Shown here: one piece after another, positions 1 to 7,282 of the stretch
Layout: each line of letters opens with the position of its first letter
How positions within the stretch are numbered: position 1 is the stretch's first letter
NCBI GenBank assembly: GCA_947581745.1
Contig: CANPVW010000090.1
Location: 1-25,569, forward strand
Reading direction: 5' to 3'
Length of the DNA stretch: 25,569 nt
From: Candidatus Benthicola azotiphorus
GTDB lineage: Bacteria > Gemmatimonadota > Gemmatimonadetes > Palauibacterales > Palauibacteraceae
The notes under the pieces: generated by a model
The model's database searches: none
The model's input: only the letters and a program-made list of their open reading frames with translations
Told to the model about the DNA's origin: nothing
Program-made: the position numbers and the translations under genes

Positions 1-1
1 T

Positions 2-1042
2 ACGGTGCGGGAGACGATGAAGACCGGCAGGGGGGTCTATAACCGGGAGGCGGACGTGCTGGCGCCCTCCGTGCCCGGAGCGGGTGGAAAGGGCGGCGAC
101 CCGGTACCCGTCGCCGTGAGCACCACGATGCTGCAGGACGTGGGCGCCGGCCCCTCGCACGTCGTCCTGCTACAGGACCTGAGGGCCGTTCGGCAGCTGG
201 AGAACCTCCGGCTTCGCACGGGAAAGCTGGAAGCCGTGGCGGAGTTGTCCGCGTCTCTGGCTCACGAGTTGAAGAACCCACTCGCTTCGGTCCGGAGCGC
301 GGTGGAGCAGCTGTCCAGGCGAGCGGCCGAAGACGAGGACGAGCAGATCCTCGGGAGGCTGATCGTGCGCGAGGCCGACCGCCTGAGCCGGATCCTGGGC
401 GAGTTCAGTGACTTCGCTCGCGTCGGGGTGGCGGAGAGGAAGCCCGTCGATGTGGATCGCCTGATCGCCGAGGTCATAGAGACGGTTCGGCGCCATCCCG
501 CCGCGGAGGGGCGAGCGACGATCACCGCCGAGGTTCTGGACGACATGGGAGGCCTGTGGGGTGACCCGGAGCTGCTGCATCGGACCCTGCTGAATCTGGT
601 GCTCAACGCGGTACAGGTAGGAAAACCCGAGGAGAAGGTCACCGTGCGGGTCGTCGCCGACGCCCTGCGGCCCGACCTCGTTCCGTCGGAGGTATCGCTC
701 GGCCATCCCGTCCGGATCCGGGTGATCGACGACGGCCCGGGCATAGCCGCAGAGGACCTGTCCCGCATCTTCGATCCGTTCTACACGCGTCGCGCCGGCG
801 GAAGCGGACTCGGGCTGTCCATCGCGCACCGGGCGGTGCAGGCGCACGGAGGGGCTCTGATAGCGAGCTCGAATCCCGGCGATGGGGCCACGTTCGCCAT
901 CGTGCTGCCGCGTCGAACCGGAAAGAGGAGGCCGGCGGTCGGAGCGTTCTCGACTCCGGATCAGCCTCCGGCCCGCGGACCGGCCGAGAACGGTTCGATG
1001 GTCACGGCTGAGGCGGAGAGCGGCCGGAACGCGCGCCGATGA
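2..1042 (+). CDS. pilS: PilS-like sensor histidine kinase, C-terminal part (5' end outside window)
   Basis: The reading frame is open to the left edge, so this is the C-terminal part of a longer protein; the N-terminal membrane segments expected of PilS would lie upstream. Residue numbers count from the GTG at position 5. Residues about 1-66 look like the end of a PAS domain (VVLLQDL). The HisKA dimerisation helix follows, with an H-box SLAHELKNPL whose His87 is the predicted phosphorylation site. The ATPase domain shows an N-box (LLNLVLNAVQV), a G1 box (DDGPG) and F/G2 boxes (FDPFYT, GSGLGLSI). About 40 low-complexity residues end the protein. It should autophosphorylate and pass phosphate to the regulator encoded 51 bases downstream. 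The PilS name rests on the sigma-54 activator and pilin that follow; another NtrB-like kinase is possible. Confidence 0.85.
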   Translation, partial: TVRETMKTGRGVYNREADVLAPSVPGAGGKGGDPVPVAVSTTMLQDVGAGPSHVVLLQDLRAVRQLENLRLRTGKLEAVAELSASLAHELKNPLASVRSAVEQLSRRAAEDEDEQILGRLIVREADRLSRILGEFSDFARVGVAERKPVDVDRLIAEVIETVRRHPAAEGRATITAEVLDDMGGLWGDPELLHRTLLNLVLNAVQVGKPEEKVTVRVVADALRPDLVPSEVSLGHPVRIRVIDDGPGIAAEDLSRIFDPFYTRRAGGSGLGLSIAHRAVQAHGGALIASSNPGDGATFAIVLPRRTGKRRPAVGAFSTPDQPPARGPAENGSMVTAEAESGRNARR

Positions 1043-1081
1043 GCGCGCGCACATCCAGTGATCGACCGTACGACGGTACCC

Positions 1082-1088
1082 AAAGGAG
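1082..1088 (+). promoter_or_regulatory. Ribosome binding site that decides the pilR start
   Basis: AAAGGAG lies five bases before the ATG at 1094. The frame could also open at a GTG at 1058, but nothing like a ribosome binding site precedes that codon. In addition, the response-regulator fold begins right after the ATG (KPVVLLIDDE). Confidence 0.7.
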
Positions 1089-1093
1089 CAGAG

Positions 1094-2461
1094 ATGCGTG
1101 ACAAGCCGGTAGTTCTGCTGATCGACGACGAGCAGAGTTTGATCGAGTCGCTGTCGGTCCTGCTGAAGGGAGAGGGCTACGAGGTCGTCTACGAGCTTAC
1201 GGGGGCGGGAGGACTGAAAGCCTTCAAGGAGCATGCTCCCGATCTGGTGCTCACCGACGTCCGCATGCCCAAGATGAGCGGCATCGAAGTGCTCGAGGAA
1301 ATCCGTCGCACGAGTCCGAACACTCCCGTCGTGCTGATGACGGCGCAGGCGTCTCTGCAGTCGGCCATCCAGGCGGTCAATCTGGGGGCCACCCATTACG
1401 TCCAGAAGCCGTTCGAGAACGACGAGCTGCTCGCGGTCCTCGGTCGCTCCCTGGACTGGGGCCGGCTCAAGCAGGAGAACGCAGGCCTCAAGCGAGAGCT
1501 CAAGAAGCAGCAGACTCTCAAGGCGGGCCGCCCGATCGGGGCCAGCCCGACCTTCGAGATCGCGCTGAAGCTGGCGGAGAGCGTGGCCGACAGCGAATCC
1601 ACGATCCTCATCGGCGGCGAGAGCGGCACCGGCAAGGAAGTGTTCGCCCGCTACATTCACGATCTGTCTCCTCGCTCCAACCGCAGGTTCCTGTCGCTCA
1701 ATTGCGGAGCGTTGCCGGAAGGGCTCCTCGAGTCGGAGCTGTTCGGACACGTCAAGGGGAGTTTCACCGGCGCCGTTCGCGACAAGGAAGGGCTGTTCAT
1801 TGCGGCTTCCGGGGGCACGTTCTTCCTGGACGAGGTGGGTGAAATGGCGCCTTCAACCCAGGTCAAGCTGCTTCGCGTGCTGCAGCAGCGAGAGGTGATC
1901 CCGGTAGGGGCCACCGAGGCGATTCCGGTAGACGTCCGGCTCATCGCGGCCACCAACCGGGACCTCGAGCGCGACATCGAGGAAGGTCGATTCCGCCGCG
2001 ATCTGTACTACCGGCTCAACGTCATCACACTGGAGCTCCCGCCGTTGAAGAACCGGGACGAGGACATCGAGCTCCTGGCGGAGCACTTCCTGATGGCGCA
2101 GGCCGAGGGGGATCCGAGAGGAGCGAAGAAGCTGTCATCGAAAGCCCTGGCCGTGCTCAAGGAGTACCACTGGCCCGGAAACGTCCGGGAACTCGAGAAC
2201 GTGATCGAGCGCGCGGTGGTCCTCACGGCGGGAACGACGATCAAGCCCGAGGCCCTGCCATCGCGGCTGCGAGAGGCGCCGCCCGAGCCACTGGTCCAGG
2301 ATCGAACGGAGGTGAATCCCCCGCTCGACATCATCGAGCGCGCCTACATCGAGCACGTGCTGAAGGCGGAGGCCGGTAACAAGACCCGGGCGGCCGAAGT
2401 GCTCGGAATCGATCCCAGCACCCTGTACAGGAAGATCAAGCGATACGACCTGGAAGGCTGA
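1094..2461 (+). CDS. pilR: PilR-like sigma-54-dependent response regulator (NtrC family)
   Basis: 455 residues from ATG 1094. The receiver domain spans about 1-120, with the acidic pocket DDE at 11-13, phosphoacceptor Asp55 (LTDVRMP) and the conserved Lys in QKPF. A short linker leads to the AAA+ sigma-54 interaction domain at about 150-380. That domain has Walker A GESGTGKE with Lys181, a sigma-54 contact loop GSFTGA at 222-227, Walker B FFLDE, and the GNVRELEN segment. A Fis-type helix-turn-helix near the C-terminus (RAAEVLGIDPSTLYRKI) binds DNA. The usual contact loop reads GAFTGA; Ser at the second place is a mild variant and the key Thr is kept. With the kinase it forms a two-component pair and most likely drives the sigma-54 promoter before pilA. 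The function is clear; PilR specificity is inferred from context. Confidence 0.93.
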   Translation: MRDKPVVLLIDDEQSLIESLSVLLKGEGYEVVYELTGAGGLKAFKEHAPDLVLTDVRMPKMSGIEVLEEIRRTSPNTPVVLMTAQASLQSAIQAVNLGATHYVQKPFENDELLAVLGRSLDWGRLKQENAGLKRELKKQQTLKAGRPIGASPTFEIALKLAESVADSESTILIGGESGTGKEVFARYIHDLSPRSNRRFLSLNCGALPEGLLESELFGHVKGSFTGAVRDKEGLFIAASGGTFFLDEVGEMAPSTQVKLLRVLQQREVIPVGATEAIPVDVRLIAATNRDLERDIEEGRFRRDLYYRLNVITLELPPLKNRDEDIELLAEHFLMAQAEGDPRGAKKLSSKALAVLKEYHWPGNVRELENVIERAVVLTAGTTIKPEALPSRLREAPPEPLVQDRTEVNPPLDIIERAYIEHVLKAEAGNKTRAAEVLGIDPSTLYRKIKRYDLEG

Positions 2462-2469
2462 GCCTTCAA

Positions 2470-2588
2470 CCATTGCAGTACAGCACGCAAACTTTGCAGA
2501 GTGCAATGGCACCGATAGTCGGTGGGCTGCCGCAATCCGCGGTGCGGTATCGGAAAATCATAAACTGCAAGTACTTGTGTTCTGCAAG
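2470..2588 (+). promoter_or_regulatory. Candidate upstream activator sites for PilR before pilA
   Basis: Four copies of one hexamer lie upstream of the sigma-54 promoter: TTGCAG at 2473-2478 and 2494-2499 (21 bases apart, two helical turns), and its reverse complement CTGCAA at 2565-2570 and 2582-2587. The last copy is part of a repeated CTGCAAG heptamer. An 8-base inverted repeat, CCATTGCA at 2470-2477 and TGCAATGG at 2502-2509, contains the first copy. The region is clearly richer in A and T than the flanking genes. Enhancer-binding regulators of the NtrC family bind such repeats upstream of their promoters. Assignment to PilR is inference from position; no published PilR site was matched. 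Confidence 0.45.
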
Positions 2589-2594
2589 AGTATC

Positions 2595-2609
2595 CGGCAC
2601 GTGGGTTGC
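2595..2609 (+). promoter_or_regulatory. Sigma-54 (RpoN) promoter of pilA
   Basis: The sequence CGGCACG-TGGG-TTGC matches the consensus TGGCACG-N4-TTGC at all defined places but the first. The invariant GG (2596-2597) and GC (2608-2609) are exactly ten bases apart, as sigma-54 requires. Transcription would start near 2620, giving a leader of about 85 bases before the pilA ATG. A sigma-54 activator gene lies directly upstream, which makes chance less likely. Confidence 0.85.
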
Positions 2610-2639
2610 CGTTAACCCCCGCCGGAGGCACGGTCCTCC

Positions 2640-2681
2640 AACGGTGAACGAAAACCTGACCTCGGAAGAGAAACCGTTCAC
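2640..2681 (+). other. Possible structured leader of pilA mRNA
   Basis: Within the predicted untranslated leader, GTGAACG (2644-2650) can pair with CGTTCAC (2675-2681). The overlapping AACGGT (2640-2645) can instead pair with ACCGTT (2673-2678), so the two pairings exclude each other. A smaller hairpin, GGAGG (2624-2628) with CCTCC (2635-2639), lies just upstream. The ribosome binding site GGAGG at 2696-2700 stays outside these stems. Long loops make stability doubtful. Confidence 0.25.
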
Positions 2682-2704
2682 AAACCAGAACCGATGGAGG
2701 ACAG

Positions 2705-3076
2705 ATGCTCCGCAACACGAAGGGCTTCACGCTGATCGAATTGCTGATCGTCGTCGTGATCATCGGCATCCTGGCCGCGATCGCGATACCGCAGTTCGCC
2801 AGCACGAAGGAGAAGGCGTTCGACGCGACCGCCAAGAGCGACGTCCGCAACGCGATGTCGTCCCAGGAGGCCTACTTCGCCGACGAGCAGACGTATGCAC
2901 CGGCCTCGATGGCCACGGGCAGTTTCACAACCAGCTCCGGGATCGCGATTTCCGCTTCGGCCGCCTCGGCCGGCGGTTATTCGATCACGGCCTCGCACAC
3001 CAGCTCGGGCAACACTTTCTGGGTAGAGGTGGGCACGGGCAGCTCGGTAGAGGGCAAGATCCAGAAGTCGCCGTAA
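2705..3076 (+). CDS. pilA: Type IV major pilin PilA
   Basis: 123 residues, with a short basic leader (residues 1-7) ending in Gly. The prepilin peptidase site is KG|FTLIE, giving Phe at +1 and the conserved Glu at +5 of the mature protein. The hydrophobic spine ELLIVVVIIGILAAIAIPQF is followed by a short globular part. There is no cysteine, so no disulfide D-loop. Of the last 61 residues 22 are Ser or Thr, and the C-terminus reads KSP. The ATG is preceded by GGAGG at 2696-2700. Mature length is about 116 residues, small for a major pilin but similar to other short pilins. It should be the pilus subunit, processed by PilD and assembled from the inner membrane; neither PilD nor the motors are in this window. 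The dedicated sigma-54 promoter and following terminator fit a highly expressed monocistronic pilin. Confidence 0.95.
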   Translation: MLRNTKGFTLIELLIVVVIIGILAAIAIPQFASTKEKAFDATAKSDVRNAMSSQEAYFADEQTYAPASMATGSFTTSSGIAISASAASAGGYSITASHTSSGNTFWVEVGTGSSVEGKIQKSP

Positions 3077-3119
3077 GGCAGCCTTCCAGATCTTCGACTC
3101 TCTTGAGGATCGCAGACCG

Positions 3120-3150
3120 GGGCGCGGCGGGTCACCCTGCCGCGCCCTTT
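3120..3150 (+). terminator. Rho-independent-type terminator after pilA
   Basis: A 12-base-pair stem (3120-3131 with 3136-3147, one G-U pair) closes on the four-base loop TCAC and is followed by TTT. The stem is very GC-rich; the T tract is only three bases, so some read-through is possible. It lies 44 bases after the pilA stop codon. Confidence 0.8.
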
Positions 3151-3194
3151 GGTCATCCTGGTGGGTCCCCTGAGACGATGGGGGCGACTGAGTC

Positions 3195-5597
3195 ATGATT
3201 CCGAGGGACGGCCTGCGGCGGACCATCCCGGCTCCGGCCGCGGCAGCGGGCCTCTTCGTGCTCGTCGCCGCGGCCTTCTTCGATCGCGTCCTGTTCCGCG
3301 GAGAAGCGTTCTTCAGCCGGGACGTGGCCCCCTTCTTCTATCCGATGAAGCACTTCCTGGCCTCCACGGTTCGATCCGGAACACTGCCGCTCTGGGACCC
3401 CTGGGTCGCCGGGGGGGAGCCCTTCTTCGCGTCGCTCCAGCCGGGTCTTCTGTACCCCGGAAGCCTCGTGTTGTACGCCTTGCCGATGCCCGCCGCGTTC
3501 GACTGGCTGATCGTGCTCCACTTCCCTCTCGCCGGCGCGGGCATGGCGCTCCTGTTTCGCCGCTGGGGACACGGGTGGACCGCCGCGATCATGGGCGGCC
3601 TCGTCTTCATGCTGGGTGGTTTCTTCGTCTCCCTCGGGAACTTCGTCAACAACCTGCAGACCGTGGCCTGGCTTCCCTGGATCTTCCTGGCGTGGGACCG
3701 GGTGCTCGCCGGGGGGCGCATCCGGGACCTGCTGCTCTTCGCCGTCCTGTGCGTCGTCGCCTTTCTCGGCGGCGAGCCCCAGATGCTGGCCGTCGGCCTG
3801 CTGCTCGTCTTCGCGCACGGGTTGTTCGCCGTGGAGAAGCGCGATCTGGGACGTGGCAGGCAGATGTCGGCGTTCGTGATCGCAGGAGTGCTGGCCGTGG
3901 CGATGGTATCCGTCCAGCTCCTGCCGTTCGCGGAGTACATGAGCGCTTCCGTGCGCAGCCTGCCCATCGACCTGGAGTACGCCTCGGCTCGATCTCTGGG
4001 ACCGGGAGGAGCCCTCCACCTGTTGTTGCCGCCGGCCCTTCACAGCGGAGCTTATGGCTTCTCCACCCGCTTCATGGCCAGTTCGGAAGTGCCCTGGATC
4101 CTCAGCGCGTATGCCGGGTGCATCACTCTGGCGCTCGCGTTCGTTGGCGGCCTCAAGGGCCGCGGGCTCCGGTGGACGGCGTTCTGGCTCACTGCCGGCG
4201 TGCTCTCCATCCTCCTCGCCCTGGGGAGCCACAGTCCCCTGTATAGGGCGCTGTTTGAATGGGTCCCACCGTTTCGCCCCTTTCGGTATCCGGAGAAGTT
4301 CCTGCTCATCGGCGCGATCGCCGTCTCGGTGTTCGCGGCCCAGGGAACGGACCGGTGGCTGGCGACAGGCCACCCGGACGATCGGGAGAGGGGGGCGCTC
4401 TCACGCGCTGGCATATGGATCCCGGTTCTTCTCGTGACCGTGACCTATGTCGCGCTCGCGGTGATCCTCGGGACTGCGACGGGCTTCCTGCGCGCCGCGT
4501 GCGAGCGATGGCTCGGCGAGGCTCTGTTGTGCGCTGACCCGGCCGTAGCGACGGGCCTGTACGCGGCCATCGCAAGGCGGGCGGCGGGGCTGACCCTGTG
4601 CCTCGCGGCTGTGACCTTCTTGTACTCGTCGGGACGGCTCAGACGCAGCCTCGCATCGGTCATCATCGTGTCCCTGGCGGTCGTCGATCTGGCCACCGCG
4701 CACCGGGAGGTGAACCCATCAGTAGAGAGTGACATCTACGTGACGCCTCCGTGGACGGCGGACGCGCTCGACGAGCTCATGGTCCCCCGCGGAGACGTGC
4801 GCTACCGAGGCTCTCCGCATCACGCGGCCATGGGCAGCATCGTGACCGTGCGCGGCGCCTGGGAACTGTCCAACATGTTCCTTGACTACCAGACGATGGG
4901 GCCGAACGTGGGCCAGATCTTCGGCTTCCCGATGCAGGATGGGCTGCAGGGCGTGGAGCTCATTTCGGTCGCTCTGACCAACGAGGCCGCGATGCGGGCC
5001 TGGAGCGACGACCCGCTGCGGTTCCTTCGCGCCATGAACGTCGGGTTCTACGCGGACGCGACCGCGAGCGCCGACTCCATCGATGGCCTCAGTCTCGCTG
5101 CCTCTCATCCCGATCTTCCGATCAGGGTCTACGCGGTGCCGGATCCCGTGAAGCGGCTGTACCTGGTCGCGGCTTACGAGACCCGGGAAGGGCAGGCCGC
5201 GGCGCTGCATCGCGTACTCGAGCCCGACTTTCCACTGGGCGCGGCGGTCGTGCTGGAGACGGATCCCGGGATGCGTCCTGATCCGGCGGCCTCGGGCGAG
5301 ATCCTGTCCCGGCGGGAGGGTCCGAACCGCGTGAGCGCGAGGCTGAAGGCGTCCGGCCCCATGCTGGCGGTTCTCAGTGACCGGTGGTATCCGGGCTGGA
5401 AGGCAACGGTCAACGGCGATCGGGTGCCGGTATACAGGGCCAACGGGGTCTTCCGCGCCGTGACGGTTCCGGCGGGAGTCAGCGACGTGGAGTTCCGGTT
5501 CGCGCCCGGCTCGCTTGTCCTCGGCGCCGCGATCAGCCTGGTCGGACTGCTGGCGTTCACGGCGATCTGGATCATGGCCGGGAGCCGAACGCTGTGA
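3195..5597 (+). CDS. YfhO-like polytopic membrane protein (GT-C fold glycosyltransferase candidate)
   Basis: 800 residues. A stop codon in frame at 3189 makes ATG 3195 the first possible start; the ribosome site is weak. The N-terminal two thirds is a series of hydrophobic segments. The first outside loop has the family pattern SRDVAPFFYP, LPLWDPW and GLLYPGSL. A beta-rich soluble region of roughly 250 residues follows. It ends with the family signature YPGWKATVNG just before a last membrane helix (AISLVGLLAFTAIWI). Bacillus YfhO acts in adding sugar to lipoteichoic acid outside the membrane, using a lipid-linked sugar made by the GT2 enzyme CsbB. Here a CsbB-like enzyme is encoded three genes downstream, so a similar transferase role is plausible. 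Acceptor and sugar are unknown. It heads a run of six overlapping genes. Confidence 0.85.
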   Translation: MIPRDGLRRTIPAPAAAAGLFVLVAAAFFDRVLFRGEAFFSRDVAPFFYPMKHFLASTVRSGTLPLWDPWVAGGEPFFASLQPGLLYPGSLVLYALPMPAAFDWLIVLHFPLAGAGMALLFRRWGHGWTAAIMGGLVFMLGGFFVSLGNFVNNLQTVAWLPWIFLAWDRVLAGGRIRDLLLFAVLCVVAFLGGEPQMLAVGLLLVFAHGLFAVEKRDLGRGRQMSAFVIAGVLAVAMVSVQLLPFAEYMSASVRSLPIDLEYASARSLGPGGALHLLLPPALHSGAYGFSTRFMASSEVPWILSAYAGCITLALAFVGGLKGRGLRWTAFWLTAGVLSILLALGSHSPLYRALFEWVPPFRPFRYPEKFLLIGAIAVSVFAAQGTDRWLATGHPDDRERGALSRAGIWIPVLLVTVTYVALAVILGTATGFLRAACERWLGEALLCADPAVATGLYAAIARRAAGLTLCLAAVTFLYSSGRLRRSLASVIIVSLAVVDLATAHREVNPSVESDIYVTPPWTADALDELMVPRGDVRYRGSPHHAAMGSIVTVRGAWELSNMFLDYQTMGPNVGQIFGFPMQDGLQGVELISVALTNEAAMRAWSDDPLRFLRAMNVGFYADATASADSIDGLSLAASHPDLPIRVYAVPDPVKRLYLVAAYETREGQAAALHRVLEPDFPLGAAVVLETDPGMRPDPAASGEILSRREGPNRVSARLKASGPMLAVLSDRWYPGWKATVNGDRVPVYRANGVFRAVTVPAGVSDVEFRFAPGSLVLGAAISLVGLLAFTAIWIMAGSRTL

Positions 5598-7282
5598 CGG
5601 CGCGCGAGAAGCAGTGGCCCACACCCGGGGCCCTGAGGTCTCTGGCGCTCGGGTTGTTCGCCGTGACGCTGGTGCTCGTCGCGCTCACGGCGGTCGACTA
5701 CGGGATCGCGAGCGACGTCGGCAACTACTTCTACAGCTCGCTCCGGCAGCTGGCGTGGGGGAGAGACCTGTGGACGGCGCTGCTGGCCGGCGAGCCGTCG
5801 ACCGTATTGAACCGGGACCGCGTGTTCGAGTACTGGCGCTGGTACATCGAGCGGGTCCCGCACCCGCCGCTGTCGCGGGAGCTGAGCGGCCTCTCCTGGG
5901 TAGCCCTCCGGCACCTGACGGATCCGCTCACGGCGTATCGGGGTGCCGTGATGCTGATCTTCGCGTCCCTTGCCGCCTCGGTGGGGGCCTACACCGCCTG
6001 GCGCGCCCGGAGTCTGGCCGCCGGCCTGGCCGCGGGACTGGCCGCTCCGGCGTTTCCGGTCCTGTTCGCCCACGCACACCTGGCGCACACGGACCTGTTC
6101 CTCGCGGCGTTCTGGTTCTGGTCGGTGGCCACGCTGGACGTCGCGGTGAAGGAGGGGGGTTCGGGCTGGTTCTTTTCGTCGGGGCTGTTTCTCGGCGCGG
6201 CCGCCGCGACCAAGTTCTCCGGCCTGTTGTTGCTGCCCGTGCTCGCCGTATGGCTCGTCGCCAACCGGAGCGGGTTGGCGGCCTTCCTCGTCCTCTGCCT
6301 CGCGGGAGCTCTGGTATTCGTAGCGGTGAACCCGGTCATGTGGGTGGATCCCGTCCTCGGGATCGCCGACTATCTGCATGCCGGGCTGGACAGGGCCGCG
6401 ATGCAGGATACTCGGATCGCGACGGAGTACTTCGGCTCCGTCTACCAGTTCCGTCCGCCGTGGCACTATCCCTTCGTGTGGACGGCGATCGTGTTCCCGC
6501 CGACCCTGCTGGCGGCTGCCGCGGTCGGTCTGTTCGCGCCTCGCTCCGGGGCTCTCCGGGGCCTGGCGCTCCTCAACATGGTGGTGCTGTACGGAGCGCT
6601 CGAGCTTCCCTCGGCGCCGTTGCATGACGGCGTTCGGCTGTTTCTGCCCGTCTTCCCGTTCTACTGCGTGCTGGCCGGGACGGGGGCCGTCGCGCTGGGA
6701 GAGTGGGTCACCCGTCGGATTCAGAGCCGCTTCACCTCCGCCGCGCAGCGCCGTGACCTGATCGTCGCCCTCGCGATCGTGGCGTTCGTCGCACCGGCCG
6801 CGCTGCGCACCGCACAGGTCCATCCGTATCAACTGTCGTACTTCAACGCTCTGGTCGGGGGAATCCAGGGAGCCGACGAGAAGGGTCTCGAGGTCACGAA
6901 CCTCAAGGAGGTCCTGAACCGGGATGTCCTCGATCGCCTGGCGAGCGAGATGCCGGGCGAGGCCCTGGTGGATCCCGGCTTTTTCATCGAGGAGGTGTGC
7001 TTCTACCAGGCGGTCGGCTGGGTGCCGGCCGGATGGCGGGTCGAGACACAGCTCTCCAATTCCGACGGAACGGACGACATAGCGCTCGCCTGCGAAGGTC
7101 CGCAGAGCTTCACGACGGTGGCGCTCGATCGGAAGGCCCGCGAGGCTGACTTCACGTTCGTCCTCAACCGCAAGGCCCAGTGGCGGCGCACCGAGAGCGC
7201 CCTCGTCCAGTTCGGCGGGACGCCGTGGATGGAGGTGTCGCTCGAGGGAGTGCCTCTCATGATGGTCTATCGAACCCGATGA
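5594..7282 (+). CDS. GT39-like polyprenol-phosphate-sugar-dependent membrane glycosyltransferase, copy 1
   Basis: 562 residues from GTG 5594, which overlaps the previous stop by four bases (GTGA). The frame is open further upstream, but that part lies inside the YfhO gene and is not protein-like. After the first helix an outside loop carries Asp41 (GIASDVG), in the place of the catalytic aspartate of the PMT/ArnT family, and an HPP motif at 90-92. About ten more hydrophobic segments follow. Near the end is PYQLSYFNALVGG, a pattern common in phospholipid-carrier-dependent glycosyltransferases, and then a small soluble tail. It probably transfers a sugar from a lipid carrier on the outer face of the inner membrane. 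It is clearly paralogous to the next gene. Substrate unknown. Confidence 0.8.
   Translation: MTAREKQWPTPGALRSLALGLFAVTLVLVALTAVDYGIASDVGNYFYSSLRQLAWGRDLWTALLAGEPSTVLNRDRVFEYWRWYIERVPHPPLSRELSGLSWVALRHLTDPLTAYRGAVMLIFASLAASVGAYTAWRARSLAAGLAAGLAAPAFPVLFAHAHLAHTDLFLAAFWFWSVATLDVAVKEGGSGWFFSSGLFLGAAAATKFSGLLLLPVLAVWLVANRSGLAAFLVLCLAGALVFVAVNPVMWVDPVLGIADYLHAGLDRAAMQDTRIATEYFGSVYQFRPPWHYPFVWTAIVFPPTLLAAAAVGLFAPRSGALRGLALLNMVVLYGALELPSAPLHDGVRLFLPVFPFYCVLAGTGAVALGEWVTRRIQSRFTSAAQRRDLIVALAIVAFVAPAALRTAQVHPYQLSYFNALVGGIQGADEKGLEVTNLKEVLNRDVLDRLASEMPGEALVDPGFFIEEVCFYQAVGWVPAGWRVETQLSNSDGTDDIALACEGPQSFTTVALDRKAREADFTFVLNRKAQWRRTESALVQFGGTPWMEVSLEGVPLMMVYRTR

Noticed and set aside
170..1750. Minus-strand open frame of 526 residues opposite pilS/pilR
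   Set aside because: It crosses two well-supported genes and the gap between them; composition is typical of a GC-rich shadow frame.
2470..2509. CCATTGCA/TGCAATGG inverted repeat as a terminator of pilR
   Set aside because: A 24-base loop and no T tract make a terminator unlikely; it suits a protein-binding site better.
2507..2521. A second sigma-54-like -24 box (TGGCACC)
   Set aside because: No TTGC or GC at the required distance follows, so it is not a promoter by itself.
2473..3198. Plus-strand open frame of 241 residues across the pilA promoter and pilA in another frame
   Set aside because: Covers the sigma-54 promoter and reads pilA out of frame; Arg/His-rich shadow.
5174..6832. Minus-strand open frame of 552 residues opposite the YfhO and GT39 genes
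   Set aside because: Low-complexity Arg/Gln/Gly-rich sequence without hydrophobic cores or domain motifs.
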